Shown here: one piece after another, positions 1 to 7,335 of the stretch | Numbering within the stretch: the stretch's first letter is position 1 | Layout: every line of letters begins with the position of its first letter | From: Alphaproteobacteria bacterium UBA6038 | GTDB lineage: Bacteria > Pseudomonadota > Alphaproteobacteria > Micropepsales > Micropepsaceae | Length of the DNA stretch: 18,053 nucleotides | Assembly: GCA_002429315.1 (NCBI GenBank) | Contig: DIZC01000081.1 | Coordinates: 1 to 18,053, forward strand | Direction: 5' to 3' | Position numbers and translations under genes: made by a program | Notes under the pieces: generated by a model | Databases searched by the model: none | The model's input: only the letters and a program-made list of their open reading frames with translations | What the model was told of the DNA's origin: nothing

Positions 1-297
1 TGAAAGATGGGGCTCAGGTCACGTCCTGTGTTCCCTTGATGCAGCCGAAATTCTGCAGTTGCACAATACGCCGCTTGCACTACGGACGCGTTCACAATGT
101 CGGTCGGCTCCGCGGTTTAGGCATGGCGCCCCATGCTTCTCAAATTGGACGCGAACAGTTGCGGTGGTTACGTCCGCGATAATCTTCGTCATTATCCGTT
201 CCCCGCGCTCCTTCCTGCCAGGCACGAGGCTCTTGTTGCCGAAAGCGTAAAGACCTTTGCCTTAATGTGCCGAGCCGCCCACAAGGTTTCGTCGTTA

Positions 298-3156
298 TCA
301 CTTCGCGCGGCCCCATTTGTAACCTGCAAGTTCGCACAGCCCGATTGCTCCCCCCGTGTCGCTGAGGACCTGTATGTGTTGCGTCGTATCGGTATAGATC
401 GCAGCGGGGTAGGCCGTAATCGCACCAGTGCCGGAAAGCGAATAGCCCGGGCTCGACGTGAACGCACTCGGAGTGTTTGGCGTCGGCTGAGACGGCGAAT
501 AAAAGAGCACCTTCGCGGTTGTGCCGCTACTGACGCAATAAACGTTTGCCTGCGTGACGAGACCGCTCGGCAGCGCGTCCATCCGCAACAATTTGGCTAT
601 GCCACCCGTGAGGGAGCCGGAGGAATATTGTATCGGCGCGCAAAAGTAGATGGTTTCCTCATCCTGATTGAGGCACGGAAAATGCGCCGAAGAGTCGAGC
701 GTTACCACTCCAATCGTTCTGTATATAACATCGGCGACCTGGATGGTTCCTTGCGCCTGATGCACCGTAGAGTTTTTGTTGAGTGTAATCGTATAGTTGC
801 CCGTGAAGGCGATGTTCACTGTCCCGGATGATGTTGCAGCGTTGCTCATAGTGATACAGGGAGTGGGGCTGCACCCCACATTCATTGCGGTAACCTGTGT
901 GGCGGCTTGAATCCCCTGTCCGGACACGAGCATTTGGTTTTGCACATTTGCCAGGCTGCCAATACCAGTTATCGTGGAACCGCTGACCGTGCCGGTCGTC
1001 GGCAAATATAGTGGCTGCAATGAAGTAATAACTGAGCCCGCCTGAATTCCCTGGGCGCCAGTAACCTGATTGCCGATACTCATGCCGCCGAGCGGATTTG
1101 TAGACATTTGGCTTGCCGAACCGTTCGTAACACCTCCAACATTCCAGAGAATTGGAAAGGCATTATTTTGGTTCGCTGTTACGGAAAGCAGCGGCAACGG
1201 CGCATGCAACACGAAATTCGGCGCGGTCGACGTCGACGCAAAGCAACCCGGATTTGCACCACCAGCGTTGGCAATAGCAAAGATGTAATAGGTTGTGTTT
1301 GCAGCCGGATTGCCGACATCGAGTCCATTGAGGCCCTGAGTGCCGAGATCGACGGTGCATCCCGACAACAGTGCGATATTTGCGCTGTTGGTGCTGTCGC
1401 TTGCCTGACCTGGTGCGACGGTCACACTCGTGCCGCCCCCCGGAGCGCTCAAAGCCAAACCGGTGATGAGATTGCTGGGTACAGCGCTGATATTGCCGAT
1501 CGCGCTCGCCGCTGTGGGTGAATACACACCGATGTTCTGGGGTGCGAGCGGACCGCCACCGGAAAAATTCGTGATGGTGGAACCGGAGAGTGCGTCGAAC
1601 ACATAGTCGGGGTGGATCGCAATGGACCTGGGCACGCTGTTTGGAAAGCCGCCTATGCCTGTCGTCCCTTGCTCCTGGACGCCCGCGCGGTAAACGTTTC
1701 CGGCAAATGCGAGATTATCGTCAATGCCTGAGAAATAGACGTGGGCGCTTGGTGTTGGGCTGCCTTGGTTTATGGCGGCAGAATTTTGAAACGTATTGCC
1801 GGCGACGGCCAGATTCACCGAAGAGTTTACCGCTAGTGCATAGGCCCCTCCCGGGTTTGCACATTGGCCGTTGTCGTTGAAGAAATTGCCTGAAACGCGA
1901 ACATCTCTGGCGGTGCTTAGATAGATGCCGTTGCTGCATCCGTTCTGAATGAAGTTGTCGGAGATCAGCGCGTCCGTCACGTAAAAGCTGATATTGTTGC
2001 CGGTCTGGCCCGTCGAGGCGGCGCAGGTCGTTCCAACCGCGAACGCCAGCCCCGCAGCCGCAAAGGAATTACGAACGAGCTTGACATTGGACTTGCCGCC
2101 GCTGATGAGCACATTGTCATAACAGGAATTTTCGAGAGCACTGTCGTAAATTTCGAGGTTTTTGCCTTGAGAATTGGCGTTGAGATTGTATGCTCCGCCG
2201 GACAGAAGCGAATGCTGATCGATTAGATCATTTCCGCCGGTGGCGTCGACCACATCGAAGGCTCCTGTCTCGTCTGCCAATAACGCCAGACTGTGAATGC
2301 CACAATAATCTGACATAGAAAGCATTGCCGGCCCCGCAAAACCTCCGTACGTGGACGAAGAAAACGCATATATTTGCGACTTTGGGGTCCCCCCCACAGT
2401 GCCGGTCGCAGAGGCTGGAGACGGTGAGCCTTGAATGGCAACGTCCGAGGGGCAAGAAAGTGTTGCTGTGATCAGCGCCTTTCCCGGTGGCATATTGTGC
2501 GGAGCGTTCGTGAAGTTGAGCCAGTTCTGCATTGCAACAGTGTCATCATGGCAGGTCGGCGCACCACTCGAAGGATAGGGACTACAATTGCTGGTCCAGT
2601 CGATATGCGCTCCCCACTGACGCAGGTCGCCAGTGGGTGATTGGCGCTGCCAGCAATTGTAACTGCTGTCCGCAACGACCGAGCCACCATCGACGAGTGG
2701 GCTTCCGCTTCCGCCGAACGTCAACGTTACATTGGTTCCCCCAGAACCCGCGTTGGTAAGCAAAATCTCGCCTGTAGTAGGGTTGACAGCCGCAACGGTG
2801 TCGCTGGCCGGAATTCCGGCTCCAGTTACGAGGGTGCCTGATGTGATTCCGGATGAGGTCGGCAAATTTATCACCGTACCGGCAGTATAGGTAACCCCGG
2901 AAACCACTAGTTTACATTGGCCAGATTGCAGTGTGAAGTAGCCGCCGCCGCTGTCACCGATCTTGTAATAGCCTCTCGCATAGATCAGCGAATTAGTGAT
3001 TGCGGTTGTCGTTATTCCTGGCGAGACGGTGTCAACAATCGAGGCTGGTGTCTGGGCCTCTACTCTGCCGACCTGAAATGCAAGGGCGACAACCAGCACC
3101 AGCGATTTGAGTATATCTGATATTGCGAAATGGTCTACCTGGCGCAGTCTGCGCAT
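298..3156 (-). CDS. Secreted pectate-lyase-like beta-helix protein, tailspike-like
   Basis: A 952-aa protein with a likely signal peptide: basic start, hydrophobic stretch at about residues 17-30, probable cleavage after VEA at 34. The start is supported by GAGAGGGG about 3 nt before the ATG. Residues 60-76 (YARGYYKIGDSGGGYFT) and the DDTVAMQNWL motif at 204-213 resemble the opening of pectate-lyase-superfamily right-handed beta-helix proteins. Residues about 330-500 carry short N/G-rich rungs (DNFIQNGCSNGIYL, GNFFNDNG, GNTFQNS) typical of a parallel beta-helix. Residues about 545-670 (NGLDVG, TTYYIFAIAN) recall phage and prophage tail-fibre modules. A GxGI-type module occurs near residues 105-148 and again near 730-786. 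The substrate is unknown; carbohydrate binding or cleavage at the cell surface is inferred. The gene stands alone and looks less GC-rich than the trp region, which hints at transfer. Confidence 0.85.
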   Translation of the reverse strand: MRRLRQVDHFAISDILKSLVLVVALAFQVGRVEAQTPASIVDTVSPGITTTAITNSLIYARGYYKIGDSGGGYFTLQSGQCKLVVSGVTYTAGTVINLPTSSGITSGTLVTGAGIPASDTVAAVNPTTGEILLTNAGSGGTNVTLTFGGSGSPLVDGGSVVADSSYNCWQRQSPTGDLRQWGAHIDWTSNCSPYPSSGAPTCHDDTVAMQNWLNFTNAPHNMPPGKALITATLSCPSDVAIQGSPSPASATGTVGGTPKSQIYAFSSSTYGGFAGPAMLSMSDYCGIHSLALLADETGAFDVVDATGGNDLIDQHSLLSGGAYNLNANSQGKNLEIYDSALENSCYDNVLISGGKSNVKLVRNSFAAAGLAFAVGTTCAASTGQTGNNISFYVTDALISDNFIQNGCSNGIYLSTARDVRVSGNFFNDNGQCANPGGAYALAVNSSVNLAVAGNTFQNSAAINQGSPTPSAHVYFSGIDDNLAFAGNVYRAGVQEQGTTGIGGFPNSVPRSIAIHPDYVFDALSGSTITNFSGGGPLAPQNIGVYSPTAASAIGNISAVPSNLITGLALSAPGGGTSVTVAPGQASDSTNSANIALLSGCTVDLGTQGLNGLDVGNPAANTTYYIFAIANAGGANPGCFASTSTAPNFVLHAPLPLLSVTANQNNAFPILWNVGGVTNGSASQMSTNPLGGMSIGNQVTGAQGIQAGSVITSLQPLYLPTTGTVSGSTITGIGSLANVQNQMLVSGQGIQAATQVTAMNVGCSPTPCITMSNAATSSGTVNIAFTGNYTITLNKNSTVHQAQGTIQVADVIYRTIGVVTLDSSAHFPCLNQDEETIYFCAPIQYSSGSLTGGIAKLLRMDALPSGLVTQANVYCVSSGTTAKVLFYSPSQPTPNTPSAFTSSPGYSLSGTGAITAYPAAIYTDTTQHIQVLSDTGGAIGLCELAGYKWGRAK

Positions 3157-3373
3157 GAACCCCTCTCACAGCGTGCCAATTCAAGGTTACACTGATTCGG
3201 TCAAGCCTTATGCAACGCGCGTGTGGGTAGCTCACGGGTCACGTCGCGAAAGAGCGCCAACAATACAGCCGTTACTCGATGGACGGGCGGTTACGGCCCA
3301 TGTAGGATGCAAGCGCGCGGGTTTTTACAGGCAGGGCCTGCTGTCGGAGCATAGTTGCGCGCAACACCCGTGA

Positions 3374-3697
3374 TCCGCTCCCATCGTTTCCGACCGAGGC
3401 GCCGACGGCTGGATCGATGTTGCCGACCGATTTCTGCCGGTGATGGCCCTTATCGAAGAGAATAAAACCGCATTGGCGCGTGCTCTCGTTATCGCCTTGT
3501 TGGACCGGCGGCAGGGCAGCGGTATTCGTTTCGAGGCGCCGCCAGATATGAGCTCCTGCCGCGATCCGCTGATTGACTGACTTGTGGATGTGGCGCGCCG
3601 CGAACGTTTCGCACCGGCTTGGGCGAGGCAGTTCAGTCCTGCACCATCTGTGGCGGCTCTGATCGCCACCGCCGACGAGAGTTGGTCGGCCGTTTGA
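3374..3697 (+). pseudogene. Decayed coding remnant with an in-frame stop
   Basis: This frame reads about 108 codons of plausible protein. It begins after a TGA at 3371-3373 with SAPIVSDRGADGWIDVADRF and continues through an amphipathic stretch (VMALIEENKTALARALVIAL). It is broken by a TGA at 3578-3580 and resumes in the same frame as LVDVARRERFAPAWARQF, stopping at 3695-3697. No start codon with a ribosome site is visible. Codon choice looks coding-like on both sides of the internal stop, so the best reading is the 3' part of a gene that has picked up nonsense mutations. I do not recognise the family. It lies between the beta-helix gene and the CAP gene, in a stretch with no other gene. A chance open frame cannot be excluded. 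Confidence 0.3.
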
Positions 3698-3798
3698 CGA
3701 GCCACCTTGCCGGCGAGTCGGCGGCCGGTGCGGCCAAATTGTCGAAGAACAGCCCGGTTTTCAGATTGTCAGGCGATCGGCGGCGGTCTTGCACCCGT

Positions 3799-4368
3799 TC
3801 AATAGGCAGTTTTGCCGAAAAAATTTCCTTGCGGGTTGTACCAGCAGACAAGGTATTCCGTTCGCCCGTTGTCTGCGACGCCGCAACCGATGTCCGTCGT
3901 CTCACGCCAGACCATTTGGCTGTAATGCGCCACCGACTCCCAGCTGCCGGTCTGGGAGACGGCGGGGAACGTGCCGGGCTGGAAGTATTGCTTCTCCGCC
4001 GTCCACATATCGATCATCGTGTCCAGGCGCGGATGGTGACCCCACCACATGGCCAGGTTCTCGCCCACGCCCGCCGTGTGGCTATGAACCATCTGATTTC
4101 GGGCCGCGAGCTCATTTGCCCAATGCTGCGCTCCCGCGGCCAAAGAATCGGACCACCGGAGCGGCGGCACGCCGACGGAGTCCCGGTGCGCATTGTGCAG
4201 CTGCAGGATCTCGGATGCATCGAGGGAACACGGGACGTGAAGGACGGCATTGGCGGACGCGTCTGCGGCGATCGTTCCGAGCAGCACGCTCGCGATCGCA
4301 ATGCGGCGACCGGTGCACCGAAGACGGTCGAGGATGGAAGAGCCGGGGCGCGAAAAGAGAGCGGGCAT
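3799..4368 (-). CDS. Secreted CAP (SCP/PR-1) domain protein
   Basis: A 189-aa protein with an N-terminal export signal (RRIAIASVLLGTIAADASA, about residues 21-39), followed by a single CAP domain (cysteine-rich secretory proteins / antigen 5 / PR-1). Visible family marks are LHNAHRDSVGVPPLRW at 57-72, GENLAMWW at 102-109, the CAP signature HYSQMVWRETTDIGCG at 148-163 and YLVCWYNPQGNFFG at 172-185. The His and Glu residues that form the CAP cavity are present (H58 or H61, E103, E144, H148). Bacterial CAP proteins are extracellular or periplasmic; their activity is mostly undefined and lipid or polysaccharide binding is proposed. The length fits a minimal single-domain member. No clear ribosome site precedes the ATG and the basic N-region is long, so the true start could be slightly internal. 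Confidence 0.88.
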   Translation of the reverse strand: MPALFSRPGSSILDRLRCTGRRIAIASVLLGTIAADASANAVLHVPCSLDASEILQLHNAHRDSVGVPPLRWSDSLAAGAQHWANELAARNQMVHSHTAGVGENLAMWWGHHPRLDTMIDMWTAEKQYFQPGTFPAVSQTGSWESVAHYSQMVWRETTDIGCGVADNGRTEYLVCWYNPQGNFFGKTAY

Positions 4369-4592
4369 CGCTGTTGCGTTCGGGGTTTACGCGCCGCATC
4401 TTGTGGAGAATCTTTGAAAAAATCGGATATTGGCGGGGCGAATTTGTAGCGTTTGCGTTAAGCGAAGCTTCACGGCGTAGTTCCGCCCAAGAAGCAGCCG
4501 GCAAGCTTCGGCAACTTTGTCATTCTCTACCGCTGCCGGCAGAGCACATTTTGCCGCCAAGTGTCGCTCGTGCTGGGGTTTGGTCTCACAGG

Positions 4593-4727
4593 ATGTCCCT
4601 AAGGGGTCATACCCATGAGGTCCGCAGGCACCGGATTGTCCGCCTAGGTCTGGCGATCGTCGCGGCAGCGGGAGTGGCGTTTTTCGCAACCGGCAGAGTC
4701 TTCGGTGCGCCACCGAAGGCGCTTTAG
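4593..4727 (+). CDS. Possible 44-aa single-pass membrane peptide
   Basis: A short frame, MSLRGHTHEVRRHRIVRLG followed by a hydrophobic run LAIVAAAGVAFFATG and the tail RVFGAPPKAL. The basic N-terminus and single helix would suit a small inner-membrane or exported peptide. The ribosome site is weak (an AGG directly abuts the ATG), and no homologue is recognised. Its 3' end contains a small hairpin (CTTCGGT and ACCGAAG at 4700-4718) without a following T run. It lies upstream of the acyl-CoA dehydrogenase gene on the same strand, but the gap of roughly 240 nt argues against one tight operon. Confidence 0.3.
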   Translation: MSLRGHTHEVRRHRIVRLGLAIVAAAGVAFFATGRVFGAPPKAL

Positions 4728-4863
4728 GCCTTCTGCTCTGAGAGCGCCTGCAAGGACGGCACTATGCCGCATGGTCGGCGCTGCCAAACCGCCCGTCTGT
4801 TCGCAGGAAAATCGGCTAATAATGCGGTGGCCCTATTGATTTCCATCAAGGACCCGAATCCGG

Positions 4864-4893
4864 CCAGACATTCAGATCCGATCTGATTTCTGG
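4864..4893. promoter_or_regulatory. Palindromic putative operator upstream of acyl-CoA dehydrogenase
   Basis: TCAGATC and GATCTGA form a perfect 7-bp inverted repeat around one central base (4872-4886). An outer pair, CCAGA (4864-4868) and TCTGG (4889-4893), extends the symmetry with a one-base offset. It lies about 80 nt before the preferred ATG of the acyl-CoA dehydrogenase gene. Fatty-acid genes in proteobacteria are often controlled by TetR- or GntR-type repressors binding such palindromes. No regulator gene is adjacent, so the protein that would bind here is unknown. Confidence 0.4.
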
Positions 4894-4969
4894 CGAGGAT
4901 TCCATCATCGGCGGTGTGCCCCATAATTCCGCAAGAGTCGTGCCGGCTGGCGGAGGCCGGACTGCCCCT

Positions 4970-6124
4970 ATGTTAGAAGATTTTACCGAAGAAGTTCGAG
5001 CGTTTCTCGATCAGGAGCTCACGCCCGAACTCCGGAGCGCCGGACAGCAGACGAGCGGCTTATATTCGGAGATCCCCGCCTGTCGCGTTTGGCATGACCG
5101 GCTCTATCGTAAGGGTTGGATCGCTCCGGCCTGGCCAGCCGAGTTCGGCGGCACAGGCTGGAACTATGCGCAGCGGTTCCTTTTCGAGCGCGAATGTGCG
5201 CTCAACGATGCACCTGTCCTCTTTGCAAGTGGTTTGCGCAGCATCGGCCCGCTCATTATCGCCCTCGGAACTCTTGACCATAAGGAGCGGTACCTGCCAC
5301 GAATTCTGTCGGGCGACGATCTGTGGTGTCAGGGCTTTTCCGAGACGGGAGCTGGTTCCGACCTTGCGGCTCTTCAGACGCGCGCCATTAAGGACGGAGA
5401 AACCTACGTCGTTACCGGCCGAAAGCTCTGGACCACAGGAGCGCACCTAGCCAACTGGATGTTTGCGCTGGTCCGCACGCAAAGGGCAAGCAAGCCGCAG
5501 GATGAAATTACATTTTTGCTTATCGACATGGCGACGCCCGGTATCCGGACCAGCCCGATCATTACGCTGGATGGACAACATGAATTCAACGAAGTTGTGT
5601 TCGATGAGGTGCGTGTGCCGGCGGCCAACCGGATGGGTGCCGAGAACGATGGCTGGGCTTGCGCAAAACACCTGATGCGCTTCGCCCGATCGAACAACAC
5701 GAACTCGTCCGTGTTGCGCAGAAGTTGGCGTGCGCTGGAGCGCACGCTCGCTTTGCACGCTGGCACCATCGAGACCGGGCTACGAAATCGGATTACCGAA
5801 ATCGAGATTGAGCTCGCCTCGCTGGAAAGCCTGGAACTTCGTCTGCTGGAATCCGGACGCCTTTCGGGGGATGACGAGGTTGGAGCCTCCCTCATCAAGA
5901 TCGCGGCGACAGAGTTGCAGCAGACGATCTCTGAATTGATGATCGATGTTGCAGGCCCGTACGCAATCGCCTCGACGTCCCTCCGCGATTCAAATTCTCT
6001 GTTGGCAAACGGCAGCTACTCGGGACGTAAATATTTCGCCACCCGCGCGGCGTCGATCTACTCGGGGACGAATGAAATCCATCGGAGCCTGATCGCGCGT
6101 CATCTTGGAAAAATTGCGTTCTGA
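4970..6124 (+). CDS. Acyl-CoA dehydrogenase, PimC (large subunit)-like
   Basis: A 384-aa FAD-dependent acyl-CoA dehydrogenase homologue, expected to act in the cytoplasm on a CoA thioester. It starts MLEDFTEEVRAFL, the usual N-terminal helix of the family. An in-frame GTG at 4916 would add 18 residues that do not look like family sequence, and GGAGG lies upstream of the ATG. Family marks are the flavin/substrate loop GFSETGAGSDL at 122-132, LWTTGAHLANW at 153-163 and the C-terminal IYSGTNEIHRSLIARHLGK at 363-381. The segments SLESLELRLLESG and KIAATELQQTISELM recall the large-subunit clade typified by PimC of pimeloyl-CoA oxidation. Both places where the family usually carries its catalytic glutamate are changed: Ser in IYSGT, and Ala in LMRFARSNN where ER is usual. 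It may therefore be a non-catalytic subunit or use another base. No partner subunit gene is seen. Confidence 0.9.
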   Translation: MLEDFTEEVRAFLDQELTPELRSAGQQTSGLYSEIPACRVWHDRLYRKGWIAPAWPAEFGGTGWNYAQRFLFERECALNDAPVLFASGLRSIGPLIIALGTLDHKERYLPRILSGDDLWCQGFSETGAGSDLAALQTRAIKDGETYVVTGRKLWTTGAHLANWMFALVRTQRASKPQDEITFLLIDMATPGIRTSPIITLDGQHEFNEVVFDEVRVPAANRMGAENDGWACAKHLMRFARSNNTNSSVLRRSWRALERTLALHAGTIETGLRNRITEIEIELASLESLELRLLESGRLSGDDEVGASLIKIAATELQQTISELMIDVAGPYAIASTSLRDSNSLLANGSYSGRKYFATRAASIYSGTNEIHRSLIARHLGKIAF

Positions 6125-6152
6125 CCGTCCGCTGCGTGCTACTGAGACGACG

Positions 6153-6195
6153 AAAAAAAAGCCCGGCGGCAAGGGGAACCGCCGGGCTCTTCTTC
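6153..6195. terminator. Bidirectional Rho-independent terminator
   Basis: GCCCGGCGG (6161-6169) pairs perfectly with CCGCCGGGC (6179-6187) across a 9-nt loop. It is preceded by a run of eight A on the plus strand and followed by TCTTCTTCT. It sits between the converging acyl-CoA dehydrogenase and hsp20 genes and can serve both strands. Confidence 0.88.
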
Positions 6196-6227
6196 TGCCA
6201 ACAAAACGGGCGGGTCGGCAGCGTTGA

Positions 6228-6731
6228 CTATGCGGCCTTCACGTGAATCCGATGCACGTTTTCCGCAACGGCGACGCGGGGGATAATCACGGTCAGAACC
6301 CCATGGGCGTACTTGGCCGAGATCTTGCCGCGGTCGACATCCTTCGGCAGCGGGAACGTCCGCTGGAAGGCGCCGTAGGAACGCTCGGACACGTAGGCGC
6401 TAGCCTCTTTGTAAGACTCCTGGAGCTTCTCGCCCTTGAGGACGATGGCGTCGTCAGTCACGTCGATTTCGAGGTTCTTCTCATCCACGCCGGGGATTTC
6501 GGCGGTGATGAAATAGGCCTTCTCCGTCTTGTGGACATCGACGTCGAGGCTGGCAAAGCCGCCCATCTGCCGCGGCCAGAAGACTTCCAGCTGGCGGAAT
6601 TCGGGGGCTTCGAAGCTCGCGGAGAACCGATTGAACAGCCCTTCCACTTCCGAGCGCAGCGTATCCCACATTTTCGAGGGCAGCAGTGACGAACCGTGTG
6701 TTTGGTTCACATTGACTGGGGTATTGTACAT
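6228..6731 (-). CDS. Hsp20/alpha-crystallin small heat-shock protein
   Basis: A 167-aa small heat-shock protein, an ATP-independent holdase that binds unfolding proteins in the cytoplasm. The start at 6731 (MYNTPVNVNQ) is chosen because AGGAAAGGAGG ends 5 nt before it; an in-frame GTG at 6755 would place the ribosome site inside the gene. The alpha-crystallin domain spans about residues 60-152, with SLDVDVHKTEKAYFITAEIP, the ERSYGAFQRTFPLP segment and the AHGVLTV motif at 142-148. A C-terminal I-x-V anchor (I162-H-V164) is present, as needed for oligomer assembly. The gene is followed by the bidirectional terminator. Upstream there is a FixK/FNR-like box and a matching -10 element, so low-oxygen or redox control is likely in addition to or instead of heat-shock control. 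No CTTG-type RpoH -35 box was seen. Confidence 0.95.
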   Translation of the reverse strand: MYNTPVNVNQTHGSSLLPSKMWDTLRSEVEGLFNRFSASFEAPEFRQLEVFWPRQMGGFASLDVDVHKTEKAYFITAEIPGVDEKNLEIDVTDDAIVLKGEKLQESYKEASAYVSERSYGAFQRTFPLPKDVDRGKISAKYAHGVLTVIIPRVAVAENVHRIHVKAA

Positions 6732-6759
6732 AGTGGCCTCCTTTCCTGAGGACACGCGA

Positions 6760-6801
6760 ATGATAGGACTTGCCCGCCGGCATTTCCTTGATTGTTGTCA
6801 A
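6760..6801 (-). promoter_or_regulatory. FixK/FNR-type box and -10 element of hsp20
   Basis: On the minus strand TTGACAACAATCAA (6801-6788) matches the FNR/FixK consensus TTGAT-N4-ATCAA at 9 of 10 fixed positions. TATCAT (6765-6760) lies downstream. A start site 7 nt beyond it (about 6753) would put the box centre at -41.5, the canonical class II activator position. The box ends 57 nt before the hsp20 ATG. It is also about 97 nt upstream of the divergent DUF3775 gene, for which no well-placed -10 was found. Confidence 0.62.
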
Positions 6802-6803
6802 CA

Positions 6804-6857
6804 CAGGCAGAATTTTCCCCTTCGTCTTTCATGATATCCGTCAATGAGTTCTGCCTG
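6804..6857. repeat. 9-bp inverted repeat between divergent hsp20 and DUF3775 genes
   Basis: CAGGCAGAA (6804-6812) and TTCTGCCTG (6849-6857) are perfect inverted copies separated by 36 nt. They frame an AT-richer stretch containing GATATC. The left arm starts 3 nt beyond the FixK-like box. It may be a second regulator site (two half-sites or a loop) or an RNA stem near the start of one transcript. Confidence 0.4.
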
Positions 6858-6897
6858 ACGAAGCAGTCCCCTGCGCGTGACGAAAGGGAGGGCGGAT

Positions 6898-7299
6898 ATG
6901 CTCGGCATCAACCCTGAAAAGGTGTCCCACATCATCTTCAAGGCGCGGATGTTCGACTGCAAGGAGGAGGACAGCGATCCCGATTCCGGCTCCAACGGTG
7001 CTGACGATGGTATGGTCGATGTGCTGGAAGATACGGGAGACGATGCAACCTATCAGGAGCTTGTCGAGTACATCCGCAGCCTCGACGAAGAAGAACAGGT
7101 TAACCTGGTGGCGTTGGCCTGGGTGGGGCGCGGCACATACGAGCCTTCCGAATGGGAGGAAGCACTATCCGAAGCGCACCACGCGCACAACAAGCGCACG
7201 GCAGAATATCTGACCGGACTGCCGATGCTCGGCGATTATCTCGACGAGGGACTGGCGGCGCTGGGCGAAAGCAGCGAAAGCTTCGCCAGCAGAATGTGA
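6898..7299 (+). CDS. DUF3775 domain protein
   Basis: A 133-aa cytoplasmic protein of unknown function. The ATG at 6898 (MLGINPEKVSHIIFKARMFD) has a good ribosome site, GGGAGGG, 5 nt upstream; the in-frame GTG at 6877 would cover it. Family-like features are the N-terminal helix INPEKVSHIIFKAR, an acidic DSGSNGADDG linker, ELVEYIRSLDEEEQVNLVAL and WVGRGTY. These agree with my memory of DUF3775 members, which are common in Alphaproteobacteria. The protein is very acidic. Its stop codon directly abuts a possible ATG of the next gene, so the two are probably co-transcribed. It is divergent from hsp20 across a shared regulatory region, suggesting a stress- or oxygen-linked role, but no biochemical function can be assigned. 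Confidence 0.85.
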   Translation: MLGINPEKVSHIIFKARMFDCKEEDSDPDSGSNGADDGMVDVLEDTGDDATYQELVEYIRSLDEEEQVNLVALAWVGRGTYEPSEWEEALSEAHHAHNKRTAEYLTGLPMLGDYLDEGLAALGESSESFASRM

Positions 7300-7335
7300 A
7301 TGAGGGCTGATCGTTCTGGCGCGCCGAGGTTTGTC

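Noticed and set aside
133..831. 232-aa plus-strand frame at the left end
   Set aside because: Mostly antisense to the C-terminal part of the beta-helix gene, Arg-rich, with no ribosome site or domain. The first 297 nt of the window show no supported feature.
3181..3210. Possible promoter (TTGACC on the minus strand) for the beta-helix gene
   Set aside because: No acceptable -10 hexamer at 16-18 bp could be found.
3619..4449. 276-aa plus-strand frame at the CAP gene
   Set aside because: It is antisense to the CAP domain, whose signatures are unmistakable on the minus strand.
4700..4718. Hairpin CTTCGGT/ACCGAAG as a terminator
   Set aside because: No T run follows on either strand and the stem lies inside the small ORF; support is too weak to call it.
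6732..6898. ROSE-type RNA thermometer or RpoH promoter for hsp20
   Set aside because: The leader does not show the ROSE anti-Shine-Dalgarno segment or a CTTG-type -35. A FixK-like promoter explains the region better.
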